A stretch of DNA of 64,000 nt, from positions 186,001-250,000 of the forward strand of contig NZ_JAMJWG010000002.1 of assembly GCF_024435355.1 (NCBI RefSeq). The letters are read 5' to 3'. Shown piece by piece: positions 8,599-17,617 of the stretch; the stretch's first letter is position 1, and each line of letters starts with the position of its first letter. The translations under genes and the position numbers were made by a program. A model generated the notes under the pieces. That model worked only from the letters and a program-made list of their open reading frames with translations, ran no database searches and was not told the DNA's origin. The DNA is from Streptomyces odontomachi (GTDB taxonomy: Bacteria > Actinomycetota > Actinomycetes > Streptomycetales > Streptomycetaceae).

Positions 8599-8772
8599 CG
8601 GGAACTCCTTGTTCCGTTGCGCGGCCACAGACGGGGAGGGCGGGGCGGCCGGGGACGGTCATGTTCTGCTGGGCGGAATGCACCAGGCCAGGGCCAGATG
8701 CCCGGCTTCAGCGTGCGGACAACGTACGACCGCGGCTCATCTGGTGGAATAGGTGAAACTAGAATTTCTGCT
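8599..8772. promoter_or_regulatory. Divergent control region, IclR gene / aromatic operon
   Basis: A 174-bp region between two divergent starts. TAGAAT at 8760-8765 matches the streptomycete -10 consensus. It lies eight bases before the regulator ATG (8773), with no Shine-Dalgarno sequence between, which predicts a leaderless regulator transcript. The AT-rich stretch 8745-8770 contains a short dyad (AGAA-T-TTCT) and is the most likely IclR operator. The operator is a guess; the -10 element is directly visible. Confidence 0.5.
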
Positions 8773-9603
8773 ATGTCGAATCTTCACCGGGATGCGCCCC
8801 GGCACAAGACCGCCTCCGCCGCGGCGTCCGCCGACGACGTCTACGGCGCGAGCTCGGTCGCCAACGCCCTGCGGGCGCTGGCCTACCTGGGCAGCAGGGA
8901 CACCGTGCGGGTCACGGACGTCAGCGACCAGCTGGGGGTGGCCCGCTCCACCGCGCACCGGCTGCTGCACACGCTGCGCCTGCACGGGTTCGTGGAGCAG
9001 GTCCCCGGCGGCCGCCAGTACCGGCTCGGGCCCGTGCTGCTGGCGCTGGCGCAGGGCAGGGCCGCGGTGGAGTCGCGCAGCCGGATCGGTGTCGCGCAGT
9101 TGGTGCGGGTGGCCCGCCCCCACTTGAAGCGGTTGCGCGACGAGGCGGCGGAGACCAGCAACCTGGTGCAGCTGGACGGGCCCGACGCGCTGTTCCTGGA
9201 CGGCGTGGACGGACCGCATCCGCTGCGGGTCGCCCCGCGCACCGGTGACCGGGTGCCCGCCTATGCGACCGCGGGCGGCAAGGCGCAGCTGGCACAGCTG
9301 CCCAAGGAGGCGGTGCGCCTGCTGTATCCGGCCGGGCTCGACCCGCTCACCTCGTGCACCGTCACCGGTCTCGACGAGCTGGACGAGGACCTGGCCAGGA
9401 CGCGGGAGTGCGGTTGCGCCCTGAACATCGACGAGAGCGTCATGGACGTGCACGCCTTCGGTGTGCCGGTCCACGACGGGCACGGGGTGTGCATCGCGGC
9501 GGTGACGGTCTCCGCACCGAGCACCCGCGGCGGCCGGGCCCGTGCCGCGGAGTTGCTGCCGCTGCTGCACCGGGCCGCGCGCGGCATCACCGGGCAGTTG
9601 TGA
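8773..9603 (+). CDS. IclR-family transcriptional regulator
   Basis: A 276-aa regulator. The winged helix-turn-helix is at about residues 35-90 (DVSDQLGVARSTAHRLL), followed by the IclR ligand-binding domain with its conserved GDRVPAYATAGGKAQLA segment and the closing VTVSAP region. It is divergent from the aromatic operon and is its obvious candidate regulator, sensing an aromatic acid. Activator or repressor mode cannot be read from sequence. The start is placed at the ATG right after a good -10 element. No ribosome site is present, consistent with leaderless translation. Confidence 0.9.
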   Translation: MSNLHRDAPRHKTASAAASADDVYGASSVANALRALAYLGSRDTVRVTDVSDQLGVARSTAHRLLHTLRLHGFVEQVPGGRQYRLGPVLLALAQGRAAVESRSRIGVAQLVRVARPHLKRLRDEAAETSNLVQLDGPDALFLDGVDGPHPLRVAPRTGDRVPAYATAGGKAQLAQLPKEAVRLLYPAGLDPLTSCTVTGLDELDEDLARTRECGCALNIDESVMDVHAFGVPVHDGHGVCIAAVTVSAPSTRGGRARAAELLPLLHRAARGITGQL

Positions 9604-9632
9604 GGGACGCCGGGCAGCGGTGGGACCGCGGG

Positions 9633-10238
9633 TCAGACCTCCGCGAAGGTCAGGGAGGTGAAGCGGGTGGTGAAGCCGGAGCCGATGGGTGAGGCGCACA
9701 TCGGGCCGGCCTCGGCCTCCGCCTGCGGCGGGAAGTAGGCCAGCCGCAGCAGCGTGTCGGGTTCGGAGCCGTCGACGGCGTACCGCAGGGTGACCGCGTC
9801 GCCCTCCCGGTGCATTTCGACGGTGACGGCGGCCGGGGTGGGCGCGGGGCGGCTGATGAGGGCCAGCGGAACCACGTTCCAGTCGGAGACGTCGCGGGTG
9901 ACGACGGCGCTGAGCTGGTACTCCCCGTCGACGTACTCGACACCGGTCTTGATCCAGTTCTTGTCGTCCGCCCGCAGCATCAGGCCCGCCTGGTCGTACT
10001 GGTCGCGGTAGTGCCCGGCGAACGAGCAGCGCAGCACGAAGGTCTGGGGCACCGGGCGCAGCAGGGCGTGGCCCGAGTCGCGTACGTAGCCGTAGTGGGT
10101 GTCGACCCAGAAGTCGCTGTCCGGAGCCGAGGTGATCTCCAAGGAGTCCTCAGCCGACTGCCAGGTCGCCGGTAGGTTGAGCCAGCTCCAGTCGGTGTAT
10201 CCGAAGCAGGCCTGTCCCGCCTGGCCTTCCTGGCTCAC
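9633..10238 (-). CDS. DUF1349 concanavalin-like protein
   Basis: A 201-aa protein of the DUF1349 family (beta-jelly-roll, concanavalin A-like). Characteristic pieces are SDFWVDTHYGYVRDSGH near the N-terminus, the core FAGHYRDQYDQAGLMLR and KTGVEYVDGEYQLSAVVT. It has no signal peptide. The start is taken as GTG at 10238 behind GGGGAG; the open frame continues upstream but without family-like sequence. It converges on the IclR gene with a 29-bp gap. The family's function is poorly defined; sugar binding or processing is often guessed. Confidence 0.8.
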   Translation of the reverse strand: MSQEGQAGQACFGYTDWSWLNLPATWQSAEDSLEITSAPDSDFWVDTHYGYVRDSGHALLRPVPQTFVLRCSFAGHYRDQYDQAGLMLRADDKNWIKTGVEYVDGEYQLSAVVTRDVSDWNVVPLALISRPAPTPAAVTVEMHREGDAVTLRYAVDGSEPDTLLRLAYFPPQAEAEAGPMCASPIGSGFTTRFTSLTFAEV

Positions 10239-10629
10239 GCTTCCACTCCCCACTCTCGGCTGTCCGACGGACGCGGCTCGACCGCCCTGCGCGGGTGGCC
10301 CTGACGGACGGTGTGCATTTCTGCTCGTTGTGCCCACTGTGCCAGATGAGATCGATTGCCGTTGCCGTCTTTCGTCGAACTCCTGCCCGATGGAGCCGGA
10401 TCCGATCCGGGGTGCCCGAGGGCCGCGCCCCGGGCGGCGGCTGGGCGGCGTGGTGTGGCCGGCAGGACACTGCGTCTTCCCGCGGGCTGCGACATCAGCG
10501 GCTGCCGCCGCGGGCCCCCGGACCCCCAGCCGGAAGAGCAGGCCAGCCGGGACGACCGGCGCGGACATCACGCGGCGAACCCGAGTAATTGCCTTGTGGT
10601 CGTGGCCGGTCGGGCGGTGCAATGCGGCT
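10239..10629. other. 391-bp divergent intergenic region
   Basis: It separates the DUF1349 gene from the methyltransferase gene, which are transcribed in opposite directions, so it should hold two promoters. I see no clear hairpin, repeat or convincing -10/-35 pair, and the open frames crossing it are low in family-like content. Confidence 0.5.
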
Positions 10630-11418
10630 ATGACGGCGCTGGAGAGCACCCGCGAGGACGGCACGGGATCCGACCACCACACGGAGGTGAACCGGCGCTA
10701 CTGGGACGAGCAGGCCGCGGCCTCGCACGGTCCGCTCGCGCATGCGCAGTGGGCCGCGGCGGAGCCGCGATGGGGGCTGTGGGCCACGCCGGAATCCTCG
10801 GTCGGGGTGCTTCCCGGGGACCTGGCGGGGATGCGCGCGATCGAGTTGGGCTGCGGCACCGCGTACGTCTCGGCCTGGCTGGCCAGGGCCGGTGCACGGC
10901 CCTTCGGGATCGATCTGTCCCGCCGGCAGCTCGACACGGCCCGTGCGATGCAGGCGGAGTTCGGCATCGACTTCCCCCTCGTGCTCGGCACGGCCGAGCG
11001 ACTGCCGTGCCGGGACGGGGTGTTCGACCTCGCGATCAGCGAGTTCGGTGCCTCGCTCTGGTGCGACCCGCACCGCTGGATCCCCGAGGCCGCCCGTGTC
11101 CTTGCGCCCGGCGGCGGGCTGGTGTTCATGCGGTACTCGCCGCTGTTCGCGTTGTGCGTGCCGCCCGAGGGGCAGGCGTCCTCGGCGCTGCTGCGGGGGC
11201 AGTTCGGCACGGGCCGGCTGGATTGGGGGCGGCGCGTGGAGTTCGTGCTGCCGCATGGCCGGATGCTGCGGCTGCTGCGCACCCATGGTTTCGTCGTCGA
11301 CGATCTGATCGAGATCCAGGCGCCCCGGCCGGCGCACCGGGAGTACGGCGAGGTCTCCGCCGCGTGGGCGCACCAGTGGCCCAGCGAGGAGATCTGGACG
11401 GCCCGGTTGGCGGGCTGA
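10630..11418 (+). CDS. Class I SAM-dependent methyltransferase
   Basis: A 262-aa cytosolic methyltransferase. Motif I is ELGCGTAYVSAWLARAGA, followed by the acidic residue of motif II (FGIDLSRRQL), then AERLPCRDGVFDLAISEFG and the RVLAPGGGLVFM segment typical of the UbiE/type-11 group. The acceptor is unknown. It stands alone on the plus strand, convergent with a sulfotransferase gene. The start at 10630 is the first ATG that fits the family N-terminus, but the ribosome site is weak (GGGCGG). Confidence 0.85.
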   Translation: MTALESTREDGTGSDHHTEVNRRYWDEQAAASHGPLAHAQWAAAEPRWGLWATPESSVGVLPGDLAGMRAIELGCGTAYVSAWLARAGARPFGIDLSRRQLDTARAMQAEFGIDFPLVLGTAERLPCRDGVFDLAISEFGASLWCDPHRWIPEAARVLAPGGGLVFMRYSPLFALCVPPEGQASSALLRGQFGTGRLDWGRRVEFVLPHGRMLRLLRTHGFVVDDLIEIQAPRPAHREYGEVSAAWAHQWPSEEIWTARLAG

Positions 11419-11462
11419 CCCGACCGGGTCCCGGCGACGCGGCCGGGTCCCGGCGGGCCGGC

Positions 11463-12131
11463 TCAGTGGTCCCTGACGCCCGGGATGCGTCCGCTCTGCC
11501 GTGCCTCCGTGAGGCGGGCGGAGAACGCCGCACGGTCGTTGAGCCGGGGGTACGGCTCGTCCGGCACCGGCACGCCGAGGAAGTCGCAGAGCGGCTCCCA
11601 GCCCTGGCCGGCCTCGTAGACGAGCAGCCGGTCGGCCGGTACCTCGCGGCGCACCGCCGCATTGTGGTCGGCGAACACCTGAAGCGCGTGGTCCCGGTCG
11701 CCGAACCGGCCCTGGAACGTGCCCTCCCAGACGATCGCGTCGGTGAGGTCACCCATGCGTATGGTCATGGGGTTGTCGGACAGCGCGCCGTTCTTCCTCG
11801 CCAGCGTCGCCTGGTAGATGCTGTGGTAGGCGCTGTCGTACCAGCGCTCGGGGTCGCGCACGGTGAGGATCACCCGGGCGGCCGGGTAGTGGGCGACGAG
11901 CTCGCGCCAGAACCGGGCGCCCGGCCAGTCGACCGTGGCACCGAAGCCCCGGTAGACGTTCTCCCAGTCGATGTCCTGCCCTTGAGCGGCACGCTCCCAG
12001 TACGGCAGGGCCTCGGGTGCCGTGAAGACTTCCTGCATGTGGTGACATCGTCCGAACCCCAGCCGCTCCAGCGCGGTTTTCAGAGAGAGGGTTCCGGTTC
12101 GACCGAATCCGGCGCCTATGACGTCGAGCAT
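11463..12131 (-). CDS. Sulfotransferase-family protein
   Basis: A 222-aa protein of the short bacterial sulfotransferase family (Sulfotransfer_4 type). The PAPS 5'-phosphosulfate loop GAGFGRTGTLSLKTAL lies at the N-terminus, and the 3'-phosphate element VRDPERWYDSAYHS follows after about 90 residues. The C-terminus carries WEPLCDFLGVPVPDEPYPR, a conserved ending in this family. It is complete and of normal length. The acceptor is unknown; the neighbours (methyltransferase, small membrane protein) do not point to a pathway. Confidence 0.82.
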   Translation of the reverse strand: MLDVIGAGFGRTGTLSLKTALERLGFGRCHHMQEVFTAPEALPYWERAAQGQDIDWENVYRGFGATVDWPGARFWRELVAHYPAARVILTVRDPERWYDSAYHSIYQATLARKNGALSDNPMTIRMGDLTDAIVWEGTFQGRFGDRDHALQVFADHNAAVRREVPADRLLVYEAGQGWEPLCDFLGVPVPDEPYPRLNDRAAFSARLTEARQSGRIPGVRDH

Positions 12132-12258
12132 GACTTCCCCTTGCCGTAGTGAATTACGTGTGACCGCCGTCGGCTCGGCGGCGCGGGGAGGCTATTGAGG
12201 TGGTCGTGCGGTGGATCCGTGCGGATGAGGGCCCGCATTGGGGGGGCGGGCCCGGGGC

Positions 12259-12540
12259 CTAGGCCAGGCGTTCGACCTCCAGCGAGGCCTCCCGCAGGCC
12301 GGCGCCCGTGATCTCCCGGTAGGCGCGGATGGCCTGGATCTTCTTTCCCTCTCTCACCAGCGCGGTGACCTTCTCCAGTTCAGGGGAGTCCGTCTGGACC
12401 CCCAGGTGTTCGGCGATCAGGTCGATCTTGCGCTCCAGCCGGGCGACACGGCGGTCTGCCCGTCGCACCTTGCTCTCTATGCCGCCGAAGCCCGCGAAAG
12501 CGAACACGAAGAAACACGCCACCAGAATAGGTATCTCCAT
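12259..12540 (-). CDS. Membrane-anchored protein with L7/L12 C-terminal-like domain
   Basis: A 93-aa protein. Residues 3-20 form one hydrophobic helix (PILVACFFVFAFAGFGG). A charged, probably coiled segment (KVRRADRRVARLERKIDLIAEHLG) follows. The end (ALVREGKKIQAIRAYREITGAGLREA) resembles the C-terminal domain of ribosomal protein L7/L12. This is a known domain of unknown role in actinobacterial membrane proteins. It is on the same strand as the sulfotransferase but 127 bp upstream, so linkage is uncertain. Confidence 0.75.
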   Translation of the reverse strand: MEIPILVACFFVFAFAGFGGIESKVRRADRRVARLERKIDLIAEHLGVQTDSPELEKVTALVREGKKIQAIRAYREITGAGLREASLEVERLA

Positions 12541-12709
12541 GCCGCGATCTTAGAGCCCGGGCCCCGTCAGCCGATGCGACGCCTCGTCAACCACCGGCGT
12601 CTTTCAGGACACTGACGTGCACTCCGCTTTCGCCGTCGGGTCCCGCTGCGCCGTCCGGTCCCGATGCCTGGGCTGCCGTCCGGTGAGGGATGGGCCGCAG
12701 GTGCGCGGC

Positions 12710-12747
12710 AGCCGCGTGAGGGAGGTGTCCCGGGCCCTCACGCGGCT
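12710..12747. terminator. Hairpin terminator for the whiE hydroxylase gene
   Basis: A perfect 13-bp inverted repeat (12710-12722 and 12735-12747, AGCCGCGTGAGGG and its complement) with a 12-nt loop. It lies about 58 bp past the stop of the minus-strand FAD hydroxylase. There is no clear U-tract, as is common for streptomycete terminators. Confidence 0.7.
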
Positions 12748-12804
12748 CACCGTGATCGCGCTCACGGGGGCTGTCCCGACGGCACGCCGGCCCCGTCGAG
12801 TCGA

Positions 12805-14451
12805 TCAGGAAAGGCTCAGAAGCCGCTCCAGCGCTTGGCCCAGGACCGCTTCCGGATCCGGCACGGCGCCGGGTGCGCGCCAGGCCACGAAGCCGTCCGG
12901 GCGCACCAGGACGGCGCCGTCAGGTGCCGTGCCGTGCGCGCTCGCCCAGTCGGCACCGTCTTCGGTGCGCAGATCGGCGTCGGGGTCGGCGCCCACGCCG
13001 TAGACGTCGAGCGGTACGGACAGCCGGTCGGCGGCGCGCCGGGCAGCCGGGCGCCACGCGTCGTCGCGGGCGTCCGTGAGCAGCACCAGGGAGCGTTCGT
13101 ACAGGTCCAGGGTGGAGATCCGGGTGCCCGAACCGGTCCGGGTCAGCCACAGGTGCGGTGCACGGGTACCGGGCTCGCCGGTGAGGCTCATCCGCTCCGG
13201 CAGTACGGGTTGTTCGGGGTCGGTGCCCAACACCGCGCCGTTCGGGTAGCGGTAGCCCAGCACCACGGGCAGCATGCCGCCCTGCGGCGGGCCGCCGGCA
13301 CCCCGGGTGGGGGGCGGTGCGTACCCGGGGTGGCTGTGCTCGGCCGAGCGGACCGATGCCCGCCGGCCGGTCAGCTCGGCGATCGGCCGGCGTTCCTGCT
13401 CGTAGCTGTCGAGCAGGCCGGCGCCGGCCCAGCCGCCCAGCACGGCGGCGAGTTTCCACGCCAGGTTGTGCGCGTCCTGGATGCCGGTGTTGGAGCCGAA
13501 CGCACCCGTCGGCGACATCTCGTGGACCGCGTCGCCGGCCAGCAGGACGCGGCCGGCCGCGTACCGGTCGGCCACCCGCTCCGCGGCGTGCCAGGGCGCC
13601 CTGCCGGTGACCTCGACGTCGAGGTCCGGATCGCCGGCCACGCGGCGGATGTGCTCGGCGCAGCGGTCGTCGGTGAAGTCCTCCAGGGTTTCGCCGTCAT
13701 CGGGCCGCCACGGCATGTGGAACACCCACCGCTCCCGGTTGTCCACCGGCAGCAGCGCGCCGTCCGCGCCCGGTTCGGTGAGGTAGCACACGATGAAGCG
13801 GCGGTCGCCGACGACTTCCGCGAGCCGGCGCGAGCGGAACGTGACGCTCACGTTGTGGAACAGGTCGCCCGCCCCGCTCCGCCCGATCCCCAACTGCTCG
13901 CGCACCGGGCTGCGCGGCCCGTCCGCCGCGATCAGGTACTGGGCGCGCACGGTGCGGTGCTCGCCGGTGTCGCGGCTCTTCACGACCGCGCTGACCCCGT
14001 CCGGGTCCTGCGCGAAGGAGAGCAGTTCGGTGGAGAACCAGAGCTCGCCGCCGAGTTCGCGCGCCTGCTGCAACAGGACGGGCTCCAGGTCGTTCTGACT
14101 GCACATGCACCAGTTGCTCGGGCTGAACCGGGCCAGCCCGCCGCCCGGGTCGATCTCCTTGAACAGCCACCGCAGATCGTCACCGGCCAGCGAGGACCCT
14201 TGCAGGATCCCGTGGTTGTCCGCCAGCACCGAGGCCGCCTCGTGGATCGACCGTTCGACGCCGGCGGTGCGGAACACCTCCATGGTGCGCACGTTGTTCC
14301 CGCGGCCCCGCGGGTGCGTGGACGTGGCGGCGTGCTTCTCGACCAGCACGTGCTCGATGCCGAGCCGGCCGAGGAACAGCGAGGCGGACAGGCCCACCAG
14401 CGAGCCGCCCACGATCAGGACCGGCACATGGCGGTCGACGGTCTCGTCCAT
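12805..14451 (-). CDS. whiE-ORFVIII: Spore-pigment FAD-dependent hydroxylase (WhiE ORFVIII type)
   Basis: A 548-aa aromatic-ring hydroxylase of the PHBH-fold FAD monooxygenase family, expected to oxygenate the polyketide made by the adjacent genes. It has the N-terminal dinucleotide motif IVGGSLVGL, the central AADGPRSPVR motif and the second FAD motif LLAGDAVHEMSPTGAFGSNTG. The C-terminal domain is thioredoxin-like, as in PgaE or RdmE relatives. It is divergent from the rest of the cluster across a 281-bp region. In S. coelicolor the whiE hydroxylase gene has the same arrangement and its promoter depends on a late sporulation sigma factor. That regulation is known there and only inferred here. 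Confidence 0.9.
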   Translation of the reverse strand: MDETVDRHVPVLIVGGSLVGLSASLFLGRLGIEHVLVEKHAATSTHPRGRGNNVRTMEVFRTAGVERSIHEAASVLADNHGILQGSSLAGDDLRWLFKEIDPGGGLARFSPSNWCMCSQNDLEPVLLQQARELGGELWFSTELLSFAQDPDGVSAVVKSRDTGEHRTVRAQYLIAADGPRSPVREQLGIGRSGAGDLFHNVSVTFRSRRLAEVVGDRRFIVCYLTEPGADGALLPVDNRERWVFHMPWRPDDGETLEDFTDDRCAEHIRRVAGDPDLDVEVTGRAPWHAAERVADRYAAGRVLLAGDAVHEMSPTGAFGSNTGIQDAHNLAWKLAAVLGGWAGAGLLDSYEQERRPIAELTGRRASVRSAEHSHPGYAPPPTRGAGGPPQGGMLPVVLGYRYPNGAVLGTDPEQPVLPERMSLTGEPGTRAPHLWLTRTGSGTRISTLDLYERSLVLLTDARDDAWRPAARRAADRLSVPLDVYGVGADPDADLRTEDGADWASAHGTAPDGAVLVRPDGFVAWRAPGAVPDPEAVLGQALERLLSLS

Positions 14452-14732
14452 GAAATTCTCCGCTCTCAGCGTCTATGTACTAGAAAAGAGAATCATGGGT
14501 GATATGTTCTCAACGCTCAATTTCGTACAGCTTTGTGCACCCGTTCACCTGAACGGCGCGCATGCCTCGCGCCGCCTCCGGCGCCTGGCACGGATCAACC
14601 GCAGACAACTGCGGCACCCGAGAAACCGTCCGCGCGGCGCTCCGCTTCTCTCCACAGCGCCGCCGCGGACCCCTGACCTGAGCACGATCGGTGAGCCGAG
14701 TACGGCCGTACCGGCATGAGGGAGCGCAGAAG
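14452..14732. promoter_or_regulatory. Divergent whiE promoter region
   Basis: A 281-bp region between the hydroxylase and ORFI. The part next to the hydroxylase (about 14460-14535) is unusually AT-rich for this genome. It includes a loose dyad GAGAA...TTCTC around 14490-14513. By analogy with S. coelicolor it should contain two divergent, sporulation-timed promoters. I cannot assign exact -10/-35 boxes. Confidence 0.5.
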
Positions 14733-15842
14733 ATGACGGTCTTGCCACCACGGGTTTCCCACTCGGCCTTCGACGGCGCACGCCTGCGCGTGCTGCTGCT
14801 GGTGGACCTTCAGGAAGGCACGCAGGAGGAGTTCCTGCACGCCTACGGGCAGATGAACGAGAAGGTCGCCGCCGTCCCCGGGCACATCAGCGATCAGCTG
14901 TGCCAGTCGATCGAGAATCCCTTGCAGTGGCTCATCACCAGCGAGTGGCAGGACGCACCCACGTTCCTCGCATGGGCCAACAGCGACGAGCACCTGGCCG
15001 TGGTGGAGCCGATGCAGAACTGCATCCGCACCACCCGGTCGTTGCGCTACAACGTGCTGCGGGAGACCCACGGCGCTTCGGACGCAGGCCGTCAGCCGGC
15101 GGCACCCGCTCCCCAGGTGGCGCCGCGACTCGGCGAGGGAGTGGTCCGGCACGCCCTCACCTTCACCGTCAAACCGGGCAGCGAGGACATCGTCGCGAAG
15201 ATCCTCGCGGACTACGACTCCCCCGCGGCCCAGGTGGACGACAGCACCCGGCTGCGCCGCACCTCCCTGTTCCTGCACGGCAACCGCGTGGTGCGGGCCG
15301 TCGAGGTGGAGGGCGACCTGACGGCCGCGCTGCGGCACATCGCCCGGCAGCCCGAGATCCGTGCGGTCGAGGAGGCCGTGGACCCGCACCTGGAGCAGGA
15401 GCGGGATCTGAGCGATCCGCGTTCGGCGCGTGCCTTCTTCGCACGGGCCGCGCTGCCGATGGTCCATCACGAGTCCATGACCGGGCACGCGCCCGCCGAC
15501 CTGCACCGGCACGCGCTGCTCTACGAGGCGGCGCCGGGCTGCGGCAGCCGTCTCGCCCGGCTGTTGGCCGCCGCCGACGAGGCGGTGGCCGACGATCCGT
15601 CGAACCCGGTCGCCGTCAGCACCCTGTTCCAGAGCGGGGATGTCGTGGTCCGCCTCGTCGACATGGCCGGCCCGCTGAACGCACGGCCCGAGGCGGTCCT
15701 GGGCATCGCACCGGGGCGGGTCGCCGAGTTCGCCCGCCTGCTGCGGCCGGGCCATGCGCCCGCCCCCGGACAGGACCTCGCCGGCTTCCTCGCCGACCGC
15801 GCCATGACCCCGATCACGGAGCGCTTCGCGCCGCAGCGCTGA
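14733..15842 (+). CDS. whiE-ORFI: WhiE ORFI / SchA-CurD-type protein with three ABM-like modules
   Basis: A 369-aa protein of the SchA/CurD family found in spore-pigment and related type II polyketide clusters. It reads as three successive ferredoxin-like alpha/beta modules. The first (about residues 12-105) is an antibiotic-biosynthesis-monooxygenase-like domain ([26 protein letters not shown]). The second (about 135-225) begins [18 protein letters not shown]. The third (about 260-350) begins [16 protein letters not shown]. The start at 14733 follows GGGAG. It is the first gene of the plus-strand whiE operon. A role in polyketide cyclisation or oxidation is expected; the exact reaction is not known. 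Confidence 0.87.
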   Translation: MTVLPPRVSHSAFDGARLRVLLLVDLQEGTQEEFLHAYGQMNEKVAAVPGHISDQLCQSIENPLQWLITSEWQDAPTFLAWANSDEHLAVVEPMQNCIRTTRSLRYNVLRETHGASDAGRQPAAPAPQVAPRLGEGVVRHALTFTVKPGSEDIVAKILADYDSPAAQVDDSTRLRRTSLFLHGNRVVRAVEVEGDLTAALRHIARQPEIRAVEEAVDPHLEQERDLSDPRSARAFFARAALPMVHHESMTGHAPADLHRHALLYEAAPGCGSRLARLLAAADEAVADDPSNPVAVSTLFQSGDVVVRLVDMAGPLNARPEAVLGIAPGRVAEFARLLRPGHAPAPGQDLAGFLADRAMTPITERFAPQR

Positions 15843-15881
15843 CAGCCGCACCCCTCGTCAACCCCGGAAGGACACCGTCAC

Positions 15882-16355
15882 ATGAACCAGCGGATGCTGG
15901 CGCCCCGCGTCGTGGACCTCAGCGACACACCGCACAACCGCAGACGCGGCGGCGATCTGCGCACCATGCTCACCCCCGCCACCGTGGGCGCGACCAGCGG
16001 CTTCATGGGGGTCGCCGTGATCGCGGCCGGCGAGCGGATCGGCGAGCACTACCACCCGTACTCCGAGGAGTTCGTCTATGTGACCAGCGGGCTGCTCGAG
16101 GTGGACCTGGACGGCGAGGCCCAACCGCTCGGGCCCGAGCAGGGTTTGTTCATCCCCCCGTACGTCCGCCACCGGTTCCGCAACGTGGGCGACGTCGAGG
16201 CCCGGATGGTCTTCCACCTCGGCCCGCTCGCGCCCCGCCCGGAGCTCGGGCACGTCGACACCGAGCAGACCGAGGACGCGGCGCAGCAGACCGCGCGGCA
16301 CGAGGCCGCGGTGCCCGCCGCCCAGGCCGCCGACGCGTCGGGCGCCGCCTCATGA
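15882..16355 (+). CDS. whiE-ORFII: Cupin-domain polyketide cyclase (WhiE ORFII type)
   Basis: A 157-aa single-cupin protein. The metal-binding first motif is [21 protein letters not shown], giving His-X-His and a following Glu. The second motif includes [12 protein letters not shown] with its His. An alanine-rich tail follows. Such cupins occur in spore-pigment and other aromatic polyketide clusters and help guide ring closure. Its stop codon overlaps the KS-alpha ATG, so the two are translationally coupled. The ATG at 15882 follows GGAAGGAC. Confidence 0.9.
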   Translation: MNQRMLAPRVVDLSDTPHNRRRGGDLRTMLTPATVGATSGFMGVAVIAAGERIGEHYHPYSEEFVYVTSGLLEVDLDGEAQPLGPEQGLFIPPYVRHRFRNVGDVEARMVFHLGPLAPRPELGHVDTEQTEDAAQQTARHEAAVPAAQAADASGAAS

Positions 16356-17617
16356 ATCGGCGCGTGGCCGTCACCGGAATAGGCGTGGTCGCACCGGGTG
16401 GCGTGGGCGCGTCGGCGTTCTGGGAACTGCTGGTCAGCGGCCGTACCGCGACCCGCGGCATCACGCTGTTCGACCCCGCGGGCTTCCGCTCCCGGATCGC
16501 GGCGGAGTGCGACTTCGATCCGGCGGCGTACGGACTGGACGACGACGAGGTGGCCCGCAGCGACCGGTACGTGCAGTTCGCGCTGGTCGCCGCCGGGGAG
16601 GCCTGGCGGGATGCGGGCCTGGACGGCGCCGCCCTGGAACCGTGGCGGCTCGGGGTCTGCCTGGGCACCGCGGTCGGTGGCACCACCCGGCTCGAGCACG
16701 ACTACGTCGCCGTCAGCCAGGCCGGTCGCCGCTGGGACGTGGACCACCGCCCGGCCGGGGCCCATCTGCACCGCGCCTTCTCGCCGAGCGCGCTCGGCGC
16801 CACGGTGGCCGAGAAGATGGGCGCACGGGGGCCGGTGCAGACCGTCTCGACCGGGTGCACCTCGGGCCTGGACGCGGTCGGGCAGGCTTGGCACGCCATC
16901 CGGGAAGGCCGCGCCGACGTGTGCGTCGCCGGCGCGTCGGACTCGCCGATCTCCCCCATCACGGTGGCCTGCTTCGACGCGATCAAGGCGACCTCGGCGA
17001 ACAACGACGACCCGGCGCACGCCTGCCGCCCGTTCGACGCGGACCGGGACGGGTTCGTCCTCGGCGAGGGCGGCGCCGTGCTGATCCTGGAGGAGTGGGA
17101 GGCCGCGCGGGCCCGCGGCGCCCGCGTGTACTGCGAGTTGAACGGCTATGCCACGTTCGGCAACGCCTACCACATGACCGGCCTGACCGCCGAGGGCGTG
17201 GAGATGGCCCGCGCCATCACCACCGCCCTGGACCACTCCCGGCTGGACCGCACCCGGATCGACTACGTCAACGCGCACGGCTCGGGCACCCGGCAGAACG
17301 ACCGGCACGAGACGGCCGCGGTGAAGCGGTCCCTGGGCGACCATGCCCGCACCATCCCGATGAGCTCCATCAAGTCCATGGTCGGGCACTCCCTGGGCGC
17401 CATCGGCGCCATCGAGGTGGCCGCCTGCGTGCTCGCCCTGGACCGCCAGGTGGTGCCGCCCACCGCGAACTACGCCACCCCGGACCCGGAGTGCGACCTG
17501 GACTACGTGCCGGGCACCGCACGGCCGGCGACGCTGCGCAGCGTGCTGTCGGTCGGCAGCGGGTTCGGTGGCTTCCAGTCGGCCGTGGTGCTCAGCCGGC
17601 CCGGAGGGAGTTCGTGA
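16352..17617 (+). CDS. whiE-ORFIII: Type II polyketide ketosynthase alpha (WhiE ORFIII type)
   Basis: A 421-aa ketosynthase that, with KS-beta, builds the poly-beta-ketone chain of the spore pigment on the ACP. The catalytic triad is intact: Cys169 ([13 protein letters not shown]), His309 (VNAHGSGT) and His346 ([11 protein letters not shown]). The glycine-rich end [15 protein letters not shown] is present. The length is normal. The start overlaps the cupin stop by four bases, and the stop overlaps the KS-beta start by one. This dense packing implies a fixed ratio of products. Confidence 0.95.
   Translation: MNRRVAVTGIGVVAPGGVGASAFWELLVSGRTATRGITLFDPAGFRSRIAAECDFDPAAYGLDDDEVARSDRYVQFALVAAGEAWRDAGLDGAALEPWRLGVCLGTAVGGTTRLEHDYVAVSQAGRRWDVDHRPAGAHLHRAFSPSALGATVAEKMGARGPVQTVSTGCTSGLDAVGQAWHAIREGRADVCVAGASDSPISPITVACFDAIKATSANNDDPAHACRPFDADRDGFVLGEGGAVLILEEWEAARARGARVYCELNGYATFGNAYHMTGLTAEGVEMARAITTALDHSRLDRTRIDYVNAHGSGTRQNDRHETAAVKRSLGDHARTIPMSSIKSMVGHSLGAIGAIEVAACVLALDRQVVPPTANYATPDPECDLDYVPGTARPATLRSVLSVGSGFGGFQSAVVLSRPGGSS

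Noticed and set aside
11419-11462. GC-rich repeat CCGGGTCCCGGCG occurring twice between two convergent genes
   Set aside because: The copies are direct, not inverted, and form no clean hairpin. It is probably just GC-rich spacer.
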